A stretch of 50,865 nucleotides of DNA. It comes from Dipylidium caninum (taxonomy: Eukaryota > Platyhelminthes > Cestoda > Cyclophyllidea > Dipylidiidae). Positions 10,856-22,889 of the stretch are shown in pieces. Position numbers and translations under genes: made by a program. The notes beneath the pieces were generated by a model. It did not search any database, had not been told where the DNA came from, and saw only the letters and a list, made by a program, of their open reading frames with translations. Position 1 is the stretch's first letter, and the number at the start of each line of letters is the position of its first letter. The stretch is taken from assembly GCA_017562135.1 (NCBI GenBank), contig QEYB01000890.1:1-50865 (forward strand). The letters are read 5' to 3'.

Positions 10856-12394
10856 GTAAATGCGAGAGATGCGAAGCACCTTCCACCTTCTACTCCGGAG
10901 AAAGAGTGAATTGTCAATGTTATCTTAAATAAAAGGCGGTTTCATTATCTTGATCGCTACTTCCAGTCGATGTCCAAACGGAGCAGATTCTAAGTCCTTC
11001 ACAATTTTTCCACTCTCAACATCATTGGATTCTTAGAGAGAGATGAGTTGGCACAATCTACTTCACCGACTCCGATAACATTTTTCAGATCTTCCCTTAA
11101 CTAAAATAGAAAGCGCTTTACTGCCCCGGAAGCTGAGACGCGAAGGGCACGCGGCGAACGCGAGAGCTACAGTTTGAGCCAAATTAGAAAAGACATTTTT
11201 GTGGCGGAGGACGGCAAGGTGAGTGAATTTGCTTAAACTTCATTCTCGCCTCACGGTTACTTGCCATCCTTCTCGCTGAGGCGGACTGGCGTCCATCTCG
11301 ACGGCCCAGACACTTTTGCGCATCGCCAGTAGAGTCATCACAAGCTGGGCGTTGAGGCCACTGCCGCGGACTTTGGAGTTGCAATTTCCACAGGTGAGAC
11401 TAATTCCAGAGAATACGACACCTTGGGAGTCTACTGTTGAAAAGGATCTAGCAGTCCTGCGGACCACTTTGCGGAAGAACGCTTTACCAAATGGAAATGG
11501 GGTCGACTTACCGACATCCAAAGTCCCCTTCCTGGGGTTCTTCACTTTGCCTTGCCCTCTTAGAAGAGGATTTTATTTTTGTATTTCTCTGTGAATAAAC
11601 GAGGTTGCATTTAAGTCCTATAAAAAGTGCATATGTGCTTCGTGAGGATAGGGTTGTTGTTTCAACATCCCCTTAATGGTTAGAGACTTAAGTGCTGTAG
11701 TCATGTTGGCTGACAGGCAAGACAGGGGCAGAGGCACGTATGAACATGTTTTGGTTAATGAAGCCTGTAATACTTTAAGTGCACGAATTGCCTCTGAGCT
11801 CTGCAGTGTGATGCCTGGAGAGGAGGCGTAGAGCGCTCCCTTTTGACGACGGAAAAGCTAATTCTCTGTGAGTTCGGAGAGCGAGGCCATTTCTCTTTAC
11901 AGGCAGCGCATGCAATCAGCTCCCGTCAGATTTGACATCAATGCAGTTTGCACAGGAACTCGAAAGCCACGAGATGCATTTCACTCAATGTCGTCCCACG
12001 CTACTGCGCGGAGCAGCACTCGTCTCTCGACGGTGCATTCATTAGCATTTGCGATTGCTAGAAGTCGTGGATGCTAATGGGGCATGAGCGAGGCGTTAGC
12101 GGTCCCGTCGTGGGGAAGCTTCTCCCCGTTGGAATGTTCGGCAATAGCAGTGCTGTCTTGGTGAGATCGAGAGCGAGAGCGAGGTGGCTGTAAAGTTGGG
12201 TGGAAGTCGTCCAGACCACCGGACACACTTAGAAGAAATGTGTCGGCCTCATGAACATCGGAGCATACGTCTCCGCATGGCTATGCCGAGTCAATCCCCA
12301 AGGGTACTCCGAGGATATCACTGAACTCTCGGTGCCGTGCAAGAGGAAACATGGTAACTTTCGAGTTTGTGGTGCGCCCACTGACAATCTTAAG
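10856..12394 (+). other. Unassigned region with weak exon candidates
   Basis: Several short open stretches end at plausible donors: one ending ...DIFVAEDGK before GTGAGT at 11219, and one ending TTTCCACAG before GTGAGACT at about 11391. None has a recognisable domain, and their reading phases could not be linked. Confidence 0.25.
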
Positions 12395-12567
12395 TGGATA
12401 CCGATGCCTTCATCGTGGAGGATGCCAAAATGCTGAGGCTCACTGGCGCCATGAAGTATCTCACTGTCAATGGCTCTTCTACCTCTCCCTTCATGTCAGC
12501 TGCGCTTCCAGACGTTGGATGGAATCGGGGCTTCATAAGAAGAGTCAAATCGGAAAGTCACTGGGCG
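12395..12567 (+). CDS. Candidate internal exon, unknown protein
   Basis: A 173-base open segment between an AAG acceptor and a strong GTAAGT donor. It reads DTDAFIVEDAKMLRLTG, then a TVNGSSTSPF stretch, then NRGFIRRVKSESHWA. Composition and splice sites look protein-like and no stop falls between them. I do not recognise the family. A second frame over the same bases is also open, so the frame choice is an inference. Confidence 0.35.
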
Positions 12568-13331
12568 GTAAGTGTGGTAAGTATTTGTGTCTGTTGGAAA
12601 AAATTTTCATGGCTTGCTGAGGGCACCGTGGTCCCACAGGGGATGTGTCTGGAGCTTCGCGTCCCTCTCGCATTGCAGTGGTGCACAGAAATGCTCATCC
12701 GTACACTCTATGACCCTCTCCACGACCGAATCTGTTGGCAGCTGAAACTGCCACCCGCCTGACACTACGAGCTCCTCCGACCATTGCTGCTGTCGCGCAT
12801 TTGATGACTTGCGACAGAGGGAGAAGGGCGGTGTCTCAGCCCATAGGCGGGCGGATGGGCCACTGCTCGGTGAACCAGGGTCCAGCCATGCTGACTCGCC
12901 CTTCACGTGAGCATCTCCCCGAGGCTGTGACTGCGCCTACGTCGAAGGAGGAAAGTGTTTGCGGAGGACAGTCGAAATGCCCCAAATGGTGTGCAGCCAC
13001 GCAGTAACCATTGCAATGAACATTTGTTATGGCGGCTGTTCCTCAATCCCACCTTTCGTCGCCCACTCATTATGCCGTTCCGCATTCAGCATTCCAAGGC
13101 TCTGCCCCTCGTCCACATGCCTTCCGCCAAACTGTTCTGTCTTGCTAAGTGTTCTGGAACAACTGGCGACAAACCGATTGTCCCCATTTAATGCATTTTG
13201 GCACCGGCGTGGAGGGTGGGGGCCCAGAAATGTCCGAATTCCTCTCAGATTGTTTTCGATGGGCGACCAAAAAGCGAGAGCCTCGAGGATTTGGACGTGA
13301 TTCTGTTGCTTCAAGGGTGAATCACTGACCT

Positions 13332-13352
13332 ACACACACACACAGACACACA
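13332..13352 (+). repeat. Short (AC)n microsatellite
   Basis: About ten AC units with one G interruption. Confidence 0.8.
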
Positions 13353-13494
13353 GAGAGGCGTGATGGAGAGGCGATATTTGCCTAGGCAACTTTTTTCATG
13401 CCACCGGGCTCATTGCAGTCTGGTTGAACAAAAGCACCTTTATCCTAGCAACCCCGCATCCGTTATTCACCCGTTGACGGCCACTTTTACTGTT

Positions 13495-14183
13495 TTACCG
13501 GGATTTTACAATGGCGTAAGGGAAGGAAGGACCATTCCCTGGAACAGACTGCATATACTTTGCAGAGGTGATATCTTCTTTCCGGTCTCTCCTAAGCCGC
13601 ATCGTTGGACAAAGAAGGAAGATTTTTATTAACACCTCCGACTCGTCGCATCGCGGCATCCCTTGTGCGCGCAGGCCACAAGTCGGCGAATTCGAGGCCG
13701 TGCGGAGGAGGCGATGGGCAAGAGGTGCTCCGCCCTGCCATCCACCAGTCTGGGCACTTTTAGGTGCACCTGACCGTCGGCCTTGTTCCACAACCAACTG
13801 CCTGGTCTTGGCCCTGCCTGTCTCTGCGTCCGCGCCTGGTAGGCAACGAAACCAAAATCCACTGGCTCCTACTGGCTGTTGAGGTCCCGAAGGGGCTTCG
13901 AAGAGTGCGCGAAGGTGTCTATCTGTGGGAGAGCAGGAAAAGGAGCGATCTTGCCAAATCATTATTTCCTCCGATTCGGCCCAAACACGCGGACACCGAG
14001 TCCACGTCGAGAATGTTCTCTGCGCCGACTGCAAATTACACTGCGTTGCCGAGTGCTTCTGCGGGGCCTAACGACCATGCGGAACCCTGGCGCAGGTTGG
14101 CAGTGGCGACAGGGCCGCAATGGGACCTCCCTTCCTCGGACACTGCCGAGGACTTCCATTTCCTCCTCTTCTACTTAACGTAG
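13495..14183. other. Region open in several frames on both strands
   Basis: The minus strand is open for 179 codons (14034-13495). The plus strand is open for 139 codons (13764-14183) and for 104 codons in another frame (13568-13882). The plus frame around 13870-13980 (VREGVYLWESRKRSDL) and the Ser/Thr/Pro linker that follows look most protein-like. A CAG|GT possible donor lies near 14094. I cannot decide which frame, if any, is translated. Confidence 0.25.
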
Positions 14184-14735
14184 GCAAGGAGTGCATGGGA
14201 AATTCACCCGATCCGCGACCAACGCAGGAGTTGCGACATATCGGCTGGTTTCATTTACGTGTTCAAAGTACCTAACTTATATTTTTCACTCGTTGTTTGG
14301 ACTTCCGCCTTTCATTTAGTAAAAAGACTCTTTAGATTAGTTATGTAGTTTCGACTTTATTCCGATTTAAAATGGAAGAAAATGCGATGCACCTCAGACA
14401 CAATTTATTCAATTATTTCCGAAGAGGCGAAAAGAGTTATTTGCCGTGTATGGGAACGAAGTCTTGAGGGGAGAAAGACCGTGTTATCAAAACTGGTTTG
14501 TCACATTGCGTTCTGGTGACGTTTCATGGAAAAGTGCTCAACGGTCTGGCCGTCCGTCCAGGCGAAGTGGACGAGATGCACGTCCATGAAGGCCATTGTC
14601 AATTCAAATCGTCAGGCCACGACACGTGCAATAAGTGCGGAGAAGATCGGATGCGAATCACATAAATGCCTTGACAAAACGTCGAAAAGCTTGCCTGCGC
14701 CCGAGAACTCGATCTTTGGCTCCCTCTCTCACCAG

Positions 14736-14806
14736 CTTGCATCTAAAAGGCGACGAAGTTGATCCATTTCTGGAGAAACTACTTCCTGGCGACTGTGAGT
14801 GGACAG
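14736..14806 (+). CDS. Candidate small internal exon
   Basis: A good pyrimidine tract and acceptor (CTCTCTCACCAG) and a good donor (ACAG|GTGAG) bracket 71 bases that read LHLKGDEVDPFLEKLLPG followed by DCEWTG. The intron-exon signals are better than average for this region. The protein is unknown. It may belong to the same plus-strand gene as the exon at 12395-12567. Confidence 0.35.
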
Positions 14807-16254
14807 GTGAGAAGGAGGTCAATCGGAGGCGATCGTGGGCGAAGAGAGATGAACCAGCCCAGACAGCATCAAAAACGGATGCTGTCAGTCTGGTGGAGCT
14901 ACGAAAAAGAATGCTGCACCTCCACTTTTTAACAAACACGTCGACGGTCACCTCAAATGTGTACGTTTAGCATCTCGCCAAACTGGGCGGTCCACTTCAA
15001 GCAGGGCGGTGCGCAGTGGCGAATCGAGAGGCTTTTGCCGATGTCCACCGTGGGGACGCACAGCCCCGTGCCTCTTCGGTCACTCGGCAGAAATTGTTGC
15101 CTCCCAGTTGGGATTTTCTGGCACATTCGCCATGCAGCTCTTCAGGCAGTCATTTATTTCCTCGTTCCGTGCAGACCTCCTCAAACGGTAAAATTTTTAA
15201 AGACGCTCCTAATGTCAGTTTTTTCATAGCAAAGATCAGAAATATTACGAACGAGGAATTATGACACTGCCTGAGCGATGGCCGAAAAGGTCGACGACAA
15301 AAGGGGGTTGCCTAATTGACTACAGTTATATCTTTCAGCAAAAGCTTCTCAGTTTAGTTCTTGCTGAAAATCTGCCCATCCAACAATCCATTCCAGTGAC
15401 CACTTCCGACCTTAACCCTCTCCCATGTGCAGGAAGGCGATCTAACTTACTCGGAGACAAAGCGGATTTTAAAATGCTGCGGGAAAATGAGCCCCGTCGG
15501 GCGTGGAAACTACTCACGATGTTGTGGAGAGACCTCTTCAAAGGGTTCGCAAGTCCTGGACGTGTCGCCGCCCGGAAATGAGGCCTCTAAGTTGTGTTTG
15601 GTGAACATTAGCGGGGAACCAGCATTTGCCAGGTATTCCTCATGCTGTATCACCGTGGCGGCCCGATTTGCTCGTTTGTCAAATTGTTCCCTCGATCGCA
15701 TATCGGCCACATTAACCTGTGGGGTAGTAGAACGAAAACCCACCAAACGTTGTCCTTTCAGCCCCGTCTGCAATGCCTGAAGTTGGAGGCGCAAATACGC
15801 GATGCGTTGGTTTGAAGCGCGTTTGTGCAGTTCTGAATCTCGAAGTAGGGCGGATGAGTCTCGGTGTCCACGTTGACTACTTGTCTAATGACCGAATGGC
15901 TTCACTGTATGCCTCGAAAAGGCGACCGCTACATCCCACACTGAAAATGTTCAACGTGGCTTCGGTAAGGTGTCCTCCGGACTGTGCCGACCGCCCAGTT
16001 CCACCCGCCATCAGTACTTTGAGGGATGGAGAGGGAGAGACGCGACTTCCTCGCCGCAGGACCATTTGGCAGTGTGTGGAAGGACCGACTCACCGTGTAA
16101 GCATTCAACCAACAGGGGATGGTAATTTGACCGGTGGCTTTGAAGTGCTTTGCTTTAAATCGGGGTGCGTAACTGTTAACGAAGTCCGTTTTTCTAAAAC
16201 TGTGGCGAGTGGAATGCAGACTATGCCGAACAGGGTCAAGGCAAGTGGGACGAG

Positions 16255-16833
16255 GTGACAGACCCTTGTGGAGGGGTGCTCAAAAAGGCAGACTGTTGCT
16301 CCCTTATTTCAGTTGTGATGAGTGGCAAAAGGACGCCACAGGCGCAAAGGGGAAACATAGTACGACACGAACAAAAACTCGGTTTTTCTATCCGCTGGGC
16401 TTCGGACGGAGACCGCGAGAATCACCGCGTCGACGATTCAGCCTCCTTCGTTGGATATCTCCCTATTCTCCCTTGTCTTCATCCCAGGCCAAAAGTCATT
16501 AAATCGGTCAAATCAAGCGCCATTAACCCAAAAGTATCTTTTGGCTTCCGCACATATGGCAAACATGACGGAAAGTGGAGGCGACGCCCGAAGCGTGCGA
16601 TCTTCGAGCTGTTGGCGTCAACACCTCCTTATACGGTCGAGTGCAATGGGTTGATCTCTCTTAAAAACCTCGATTTGAAGATTCTCCGGCTCTCGGACGA
16701 ATTTGGCGGTGAGAAGTTCGTTCTTCTTTCCTGTAAACTCGAAAGAAACAAAGACAGAACTATCCGGCAAGACATCGCGCTGCCACTTGTAGGAGGAGAA
16801 TGTGAAACCAGGGAAAATACTGGGAGACCCTGA
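16255..16833 (+). other. 192-codon open frame, coding status uncertain
   Basis: The longest open plus-strand frame in this part. It contains a basic stretch (GKWRRRPKRAIFELL) and a mixed alpha/beta-looking end (ISLKNLDLKILRLSDEFGG). An overlapping 91-codon minus-strand frame (16893-16618) is also open and reads plausibly. No domain recognised; this may be chance in GC-rich DNA. Confidence 0.2.
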
Positions 16834-17691
16834 CAAGGAAGTCACTGAAGGTTTCCGACTCTCACTGTCCTTCTCTTGCGTTTCACCCAGCAACGAGGGG
16901 GAAGACTGTTACGGGGCAGAGGCCTTGTCGCATGGAAACAAGGCAAATAACTCAGTAGTAAGAAAATGGATCATTTCAAGGGAAAAAAGACTGCAATTCT
17001 CTGAAATACTGTTTGTAGAAATCTGCAGGGAACATTTCATTGTTAGCAAATTGTACAAGAAGTCGCCTCCTCTGGAAAGGCGTTGCCAACGCCCCGTGGA
17101 CATCTCCCAACGAAGAGTGCCTTCTCCTTCCCCTCCTCCCTTTCTCTTTCCTCCTGGCAGTTTGGCCAGACGCTGCCATTTTTAGACTTAGTCTGGGGGA
17201 TCACTCTCTTCACATTACTTCCGCATCTCCAAACAGACGCTGCTCGAGTCTCCTCGGTTTACTCACTAATTCAACTCGTCATCATGAATTGCCAACAACT
17301 TGTAACTCAACCTTCTCGCGTTCGAGACGCAGGTTACCGAGACAGAGAGAAAAGAGAGCTAGTAGGTTGCAATCTGCCAGGACGATCCCTACTTTACGAA
17401 CAAATCCTGGGTATCGCATAAACTTCATTTCACGATTTAGTGAGGGAGGCGGTGTGACTTTAGGCCAAGAGCTTCGTATCTGCCAACGTAGCCTTCCACG
17501 TACGGCCTTAATTCGATTCTTCCCCACCAGCAACGGAGACGTACGGCCCAGTGGATGCGCAGGGCACAACCCTCTTGCCGTAGGCTTGTCTTCTTGTTTT
17601 TCTGAGCTGACTGAATCATTTCTGACATCGGCGTGGGGGCGAGAAGGGGCGGGGCAGCGGGGGAGCCGGGCGGGGGAGCGAGGGCATTTGC

Positions 17692-17719
17692 TCCCCCCCC
17701 CACCCCACCCCCCCCCCCC
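17692..17719 (-). repeat. C-rich tract (G-rich on minus strand)
   Basis: Runs of about 9, 4 and 13 C residues separated by single A residues, followed by GGG. On the minus strand this is a G-tract able in principle to form a G-quadruplex. Confidence 0.7.
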
Positions 17720-18511
17720 GGGTGCAATCAGCTCCCACGGGCCAAGACGCGTGTCCGCACGCAGCAAGTCATCGCCATTTGCCCCATCATCCGCCCACAT
17801 CGTAGCACGTAAAAAATAGCGTCGTCCCGAGTGCAATAAACTAGGCGAGCACTGGAATTTTCACTCTTCCAAATGCGCATGATGGCTGAAACCCACCTCC
17901 TCGCAGCATACAAATGAACTGCTGCTGGCCATTTAAGTCATGTCCCCAAAGAAGAAGAGGGTGATGATAAAAGTGGGAACTTTTCGATCCTCAGTGAAGT
18001 CCCTTCACTCGCCGTGGCTAAGAAGTGGAACTCTGGAAAGATGAGCAATGCAGGCCTCTCAGCTAAGGGTGTGGCACGTGGATGTTTCGCCGGGGAACGG
18101 GAATACCTCGGATGACCAGAGGACGGCAAGTGCCGCCAGCTAATGCAGGTCGTAAACCAAATCCCGTTCAAAGATTTTTTCATCTTAAGTTAAACTGAGA
18201 CGCGGTAGCCAAATCCAAGTGACTCTTTTTCCACCATGACGGCCGGAAAGGCCTGGAAACCTGGAATTTGTGTGATTGCGTACCGCCCATCCCTCGGCTA
18301 AAAGTATGAACAACCGCAAAACACATCTGATGGTTTTCCAGTGGGGAGACGATGTGGCTGGGTTGAGCAACCACTCTGAGTTCTTAGATTGAGAAGATCC
18401 CACACTCAGCCTTGACAAAGCGGGCCGATTTTCGATGTGACATCCTGCTTTCGTGCGGTTCTTCCCATCGTATGGTCAGAGACTAGGCATTTTCTTGTCT
18501 CCCTTTTCTAG

Positions 18512-18740
18512 GCCGAAGCTTCACTCACTGTTCGACGACTTCTACTACGTTGAAAGTGACGTTGAAGACGACAAAGCAGAGGAGGAGGGCGAGGAATGCA
18601 GGAAGGAACGATATTCTGGGTCCGTTTTGCCCGACTTCGATGCTCTTTCTTTCGCTCAACCACTCAATGACGTCTCCGCCTGCACAGCCGGTTCTCGCGC
18701 CTCCGACAATTTGGCAGAAGGTTCTTCCACCACTCTCTGA
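18512..18740 (+). CDS. Candidate terminal exon, acidic C-terminus
   Basis: Preceded by CCCTTTTCTAG, a good acceptor. It reads LHSLFDDFYYVESDVEDD, then a Glu/Asp-rich run (AEEEGEE), then a Ser/Ala-rich tail, and ends in TGA at 18740. It is followed by sequence with ATTAAA near 18957. The strongly acidic content and the absence of stops up to a natural-looking terminus support coding. The upstream exons of this gene are not securely identified. Confidence 0.4.
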
Positions 18741-20477
18741 CAGGCTGCAAAGTTGTTTTGCTATTATGAGCCACGAGTGAAGGGAAGATGCAATTTGACC
18801 GCAATTTCGACAAGTTTTGGTGCAAAACTAATGTTAAAATTTGCTTACCCTTTTAGCACCAACGGCATCGTGTATTGGATGATGCGAGCACAAAGAGGAG
18901 ACAGTGAAAATCGGCACCGAAATACAACCTACTGAAGGGGCATTTAGGTGGCGGTTATTAAACAACAACAACAACAACAACCACTAACACTCGGGTAAGG
19001 CGGCATAGGGCGTGAGGGAGGAGGACAACTCCAAAACCTTTCGTCCCATCAAACAGAGAAAGGGGCAGCCGGTGCTAAAGCGTTTGCGTCAAAGTTTAAG
19101 AGCCCTTGATTAGCTCCACTGCGGGTATTGTGGCCCCCAGACACCTGCAGCCCTGTCAAAGTCTGTGATGTGAAGCCGGATGGTAGCCCAAGACCGAGAC
19201 ACAGGCCCTTTTTGCTCAGCTAAGTCTGGCAGTCAGGCCTCACTGCTGCTGCTGGGCGCATCCCCGAGCCGCGATTGCCTCATCCGCTCCCAGTCTCGAC
19301 GCGCTGCACCGCGAAACCTAACCAGACCGCCGCGGGCGTCTGTGTGCTAATGAAGGCCAAACTCTCCTTCACTGCTGTATGTCTTGTGCATACACTGGTT
19401 TCCCACTCGGTCGAAAAATTCACTCATGCCTTTGCAAATATAGGTGACCGACGAGATCAAGGGTCGGGGTGACTTTGTTCTGGAGCGCAACCTACACCTC
19501 GGCCGACTTTTATCTTCCAATGGCGTATAAATCTCCTTTTATTACGAGCGAAGATGGGGAGAAAGATACTGTTTATCATGGGACCAAGTGTACATGAGGT
19601 AGGAGAGCCGAGGCGAGGCTAGAAGGGCTTCGTTGGTACGAGGCAGTTGACAGGCTACTGAACTACGATCCTCTTTCTTCTGCACCTCCCATCCATTTCA
19701 GCCAATGCCTGTGCGTTAGACGAGTGCTCACACTTCTGCCAACCCACCTCATAAGGCGTGTATCAGGCCCAAATGTGGCGAAGTGAGAATTAGTCCAACC
19801 ACACGTCTCGAGCACCAGCGACTGGAATGCGTCGTGCCTCATGAACTCGTGTGGCAAAGGTGCCAGGCGGCCCTTTTGAGGCCCGCGGATGGAGTTGAGT
19901 CGCCGGACACCCCCTCGGTTGCGCCTCCAACCGGTCTTCCACAGGGCCTCTTCGTCACTTGCTATTTGCACCTTCATTAGGGAATCAAAGTCTGGAAGGA
20001 ATACCTCTGACCAGTACTGTGTCCTCGGAGAAAACAGAGGAAGACTTCCTTAAGAGCAATGATCTTGAGTGGCCCATGGGGAGGAATTGACTGTTAAGCG
20101 GATACAAGTGGTCATTCACTGGCACTGAATATGAATAACGTGTTTTGGGCTGGAGGGTAGTCCTAAAAAGGGAGGCCTGAGTTCCCCCGTGTCAGACCAA
20201 AAATAGTCAATGGAAAGCCCAAGACTTCTGTCAGGCGCGGGGCGAATGGGAAACAAACCGTCCGTGTGTTGTGAACCAGGGGTGTATGGAAAGGAGGCCG
20301 GTCCCACGCGCAGGACGATCGTGAGCTCGTTTTTTGACTGCCATTAGGCGATGCATCTGCCCGTAGCACAGGCGAAGCAGTGAAAAGTTCATGGCGTCTT
20401 CGCCCAAACTGCGTCAGCCGAGCAATTAATTAGGAGGCATAAATAACGCAAGAAGACGTGATTTGTTGTTGTCTCAG
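18741..20477. other. Non-coding-looking region after terminal exon
   Basis: No supported gene. It holds a CAA-type trinucleotide microsatellite and short open frames only. It is probably 3' UTR, intergenic or intron. Confidence 0.35.
18961..18982 (+). repeat. (AAC)n microsatellite
   Basis: Seven uninterrupted AAC units just after a TTATTAA sequence. Confidence 0.85.
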
Positions 20478-20695
20478 GCCCATGTGTGACTAGCCAGGAG
20501 GTGGCAGCTCTCATCAAGGCGGTCCACGGAGAGGCGGACACCAGCGAAATCAACTCCAGACTGCCCTGGGGTGTGGTGGACCAGAGGGGCACATGGCAGC
20601 AAAGCGTCGAGGGCCTCGCTGTCCAGCCCCAATTTGCACTCATTGCTTGGCATTCTGAGGCATAACTTCTCGGAATCGGACTCATTAGGGAACTT
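20478..20695 (+). CDS. Candidate internal exon, unknown protein
   Basis: A strong acceptor (TTGTTGTTGTCTCAG) precedes it and a GTGAGG donor follows. The first part reads TSQEVAALIKAVHGEADTS and WGVVDQRGTWQQSVEGLAVQ. That frame hits a stop at 20664, but after CCCC near 20628 the next frame reads LHSLLGILRHNFSESDSLG straight to the donor. One indel in the C-run would make it one 218-base exon. I do not recognise the family. Confidence 0.35.
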
Positions 20696-22889
20696 GTGAG
20701 GGTGATTGTTACCTCACTCCTCAATCAGCAGTTCGTTTTCGTGGCTAAATTGGAGCCCAAGTGTATTGAAGGCACGGGCAGGGGTCTGAACGACTAACGA
20801 AAGGAAGCAATACCTCGTACACTTGAGGCTTGAAACAGAATGAAGGGAGCTCGACGATACTTCGGGCTCGCACTGTTCTGCTGAAAACCAGAGGATGGAG
20901 AAGACGACTGCGGCTGTGGTGGGACTAGGCGTAACTGGAATTATAATAGGCAACTTTCGTTAGACGATGGCACAGCCTTCGGAAGGAATTGCAATCCTCC
21001 CACATAGCACCGCCATTAAGGTGATCTGCTTTTCACTATTTGCGCCACCGAAAAGGTGGATATGAAGTAGAATCTCGGGCAAGACATTGGAGATTTGGAG
21101 ACGGCAGACCGAGGCTAGCAACTTTCACAGCCTGGGTGATTGGCGGACTGCGAGGTTTTTTGAGGTCGGTTGGAATGGAGAGCCTCAAGTGTAAATGTGG
21201 AAGCGGTATATTTGCCGCACACCACCCGAGAATGATATTCGAGAGGGAAGAAAGCGCCTAGTCAATGTACATCGCCACTCCGCTGGAGGACGGTTGTCAT
21301 GCAAACCTCGTATCGCACAACTACCCTTACATTTTGAACTTTTTGTACTGTCTTCAGGGAAGTTGGAAGGCAGCGAGAAGAGACAGTGTCTGTCTCTTTT
21401 TCGGAAACACGTTGAACCTGAGGACTGACTCGCTGTTACCATGACCCACTCACCAGCGAATGCCGACCCTCGTCTGTTGGAGGTCGAGAAGAGCACAGGG
21501 CAATCATAATGGCGACCGGTGATTGACGATTCTGCCATGAATTAGATGGTAGACTGAATTTTACGAGCAAATGTATAAATAGCGCTGTCTCTCGTGCCAA
21601 AGATTAAATCTTTTGGTGAGCATCGCGAACACACCGTCAATTACTCGTGAATGCGAGATGATGTGCGCCAGCGTTGGCAGTGAGCTCCCCCACTCCCGAC
21701 CAGCCACTTTGCTCCCCATGTTTCGGGCGAAGGCCTCAATCACCTTGAAATCGGCACTTGGCGATTAGCCCATGGAAGACGGGTGGAGGCAGACCGGGGC
21801 AGCACACTCTGGCGGGAACTTTGACTGAGGAGCCACTTCTCGCCCTCGCGGCGTTCTTAACAAGGGGACAGGACCTTCTGCGGCCCTCATAGTGGGACCG
21901 CGGCAAGACTCGCCCGTGGCGTCATAATGACGCTGCTTTTGTCAAACCTGCGATCAGTCAGTGACCCACCTCCGCTCCGAGGCTCACTGCTGTCACCGGA
22001 GTTTGCTCGAGGCTGAGGCGGGGATAAACGCGAGGCGACCGCTTTATCCCACTGCCCGACAAGCCACTTTCGAGCGGTTTTAATTTTAGCCAGTGAGTGA
22101 CGAGATTTCCAACCCGCCATCAGCGGTATGGTCAAAGAAAACCTTTGATAGCTGAAAAATTGCGCGTCCTGAGCAAATGATCGCAGTCGAGTGGTCAAAA
22201 CAAGTCAAAAACTAACGCGGTCATCAACCACTGCTGCTGGAGTTTTGTTATTGTCTTTGTGCGCATCAAAACTGCCTTCTTCCCCTAGGCAGACTTTCTT
22301 TGCCACTACGAAGGAGAGGACCGCAAAAAAAAATAGAAAAGGCAAAATCGAGGTTGTTGGAGGTCTACGGAGGACGTTTCCCCTTATCTTGGTGACGATC
22401 TATTTTCAGTCAAGGTGAGGGGGCGACTGTGATGCACGAGTCTCCGTCAGTTCACCTAACAACTTCACAACTTAAACCGATCCACTCAAGCGCACACAAT
22501 CCTCACTAACTTTTTCTATTCATCATCGTAGCTCCAACGGGTGGCTCTTGAGGGGAGTCAAGGTCCGGTTTCACCCAACTTCGCGTTCTTATAGGCGCTA
22601 TTATCCGAGCCCTCACCACCACCACCACCACCATCAGCAGCACCGCCACAGGCCCAAGTGTTACTCGTCCCCTGCGCGTAGACTCATTAAAAGTCGCTGC
22701 TGCCTCGGCTCAACCTCAAAGGGGACTGTTCCGTTGCTCAGATGGGTTTAGGCCCCACGGGTGTAGTAAAAATAGATAGTTCATTTTTTATGCGATGTAA
22801 CACCACAATGACAAGGCCATGCAGTGAATTGCATATGACCATAAAATCCTGCTCGAAGCTGAAGCGGAGGTGTAAGGGGCGACTGAGCA
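20696..22889. other. Region without a supported gene
   Basis: Only short, mutually overlapping open frames. A (CCA)n microsatellite lies at 22614-22633. The right end is the 3' flank of the minus-strand C2 protein gene. Confidence 0.35.
22614..22633 (+). repeat. (CCA)n microsatellite
   Basis: CAC/CCA trinucleotides repeated about seven times, followed by degenerate CAG/CCG units. Confidence 0.8.

Noticed and set aside
15510..15794. 94-codon minus frame with coiled-coil-like text
   Set aside because: The Leu/Gln-rich start looks like a heptad segment, but no splice sites or continuation could be found and the plus strand is equally open.
17040..17819. 259-codon plus-strand open frame
   Set aside because: It runs through a C/A homopolymer tract and translates to poly-Pro/His with no domain-like text before it. 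It is best explained by GC-rich composition.
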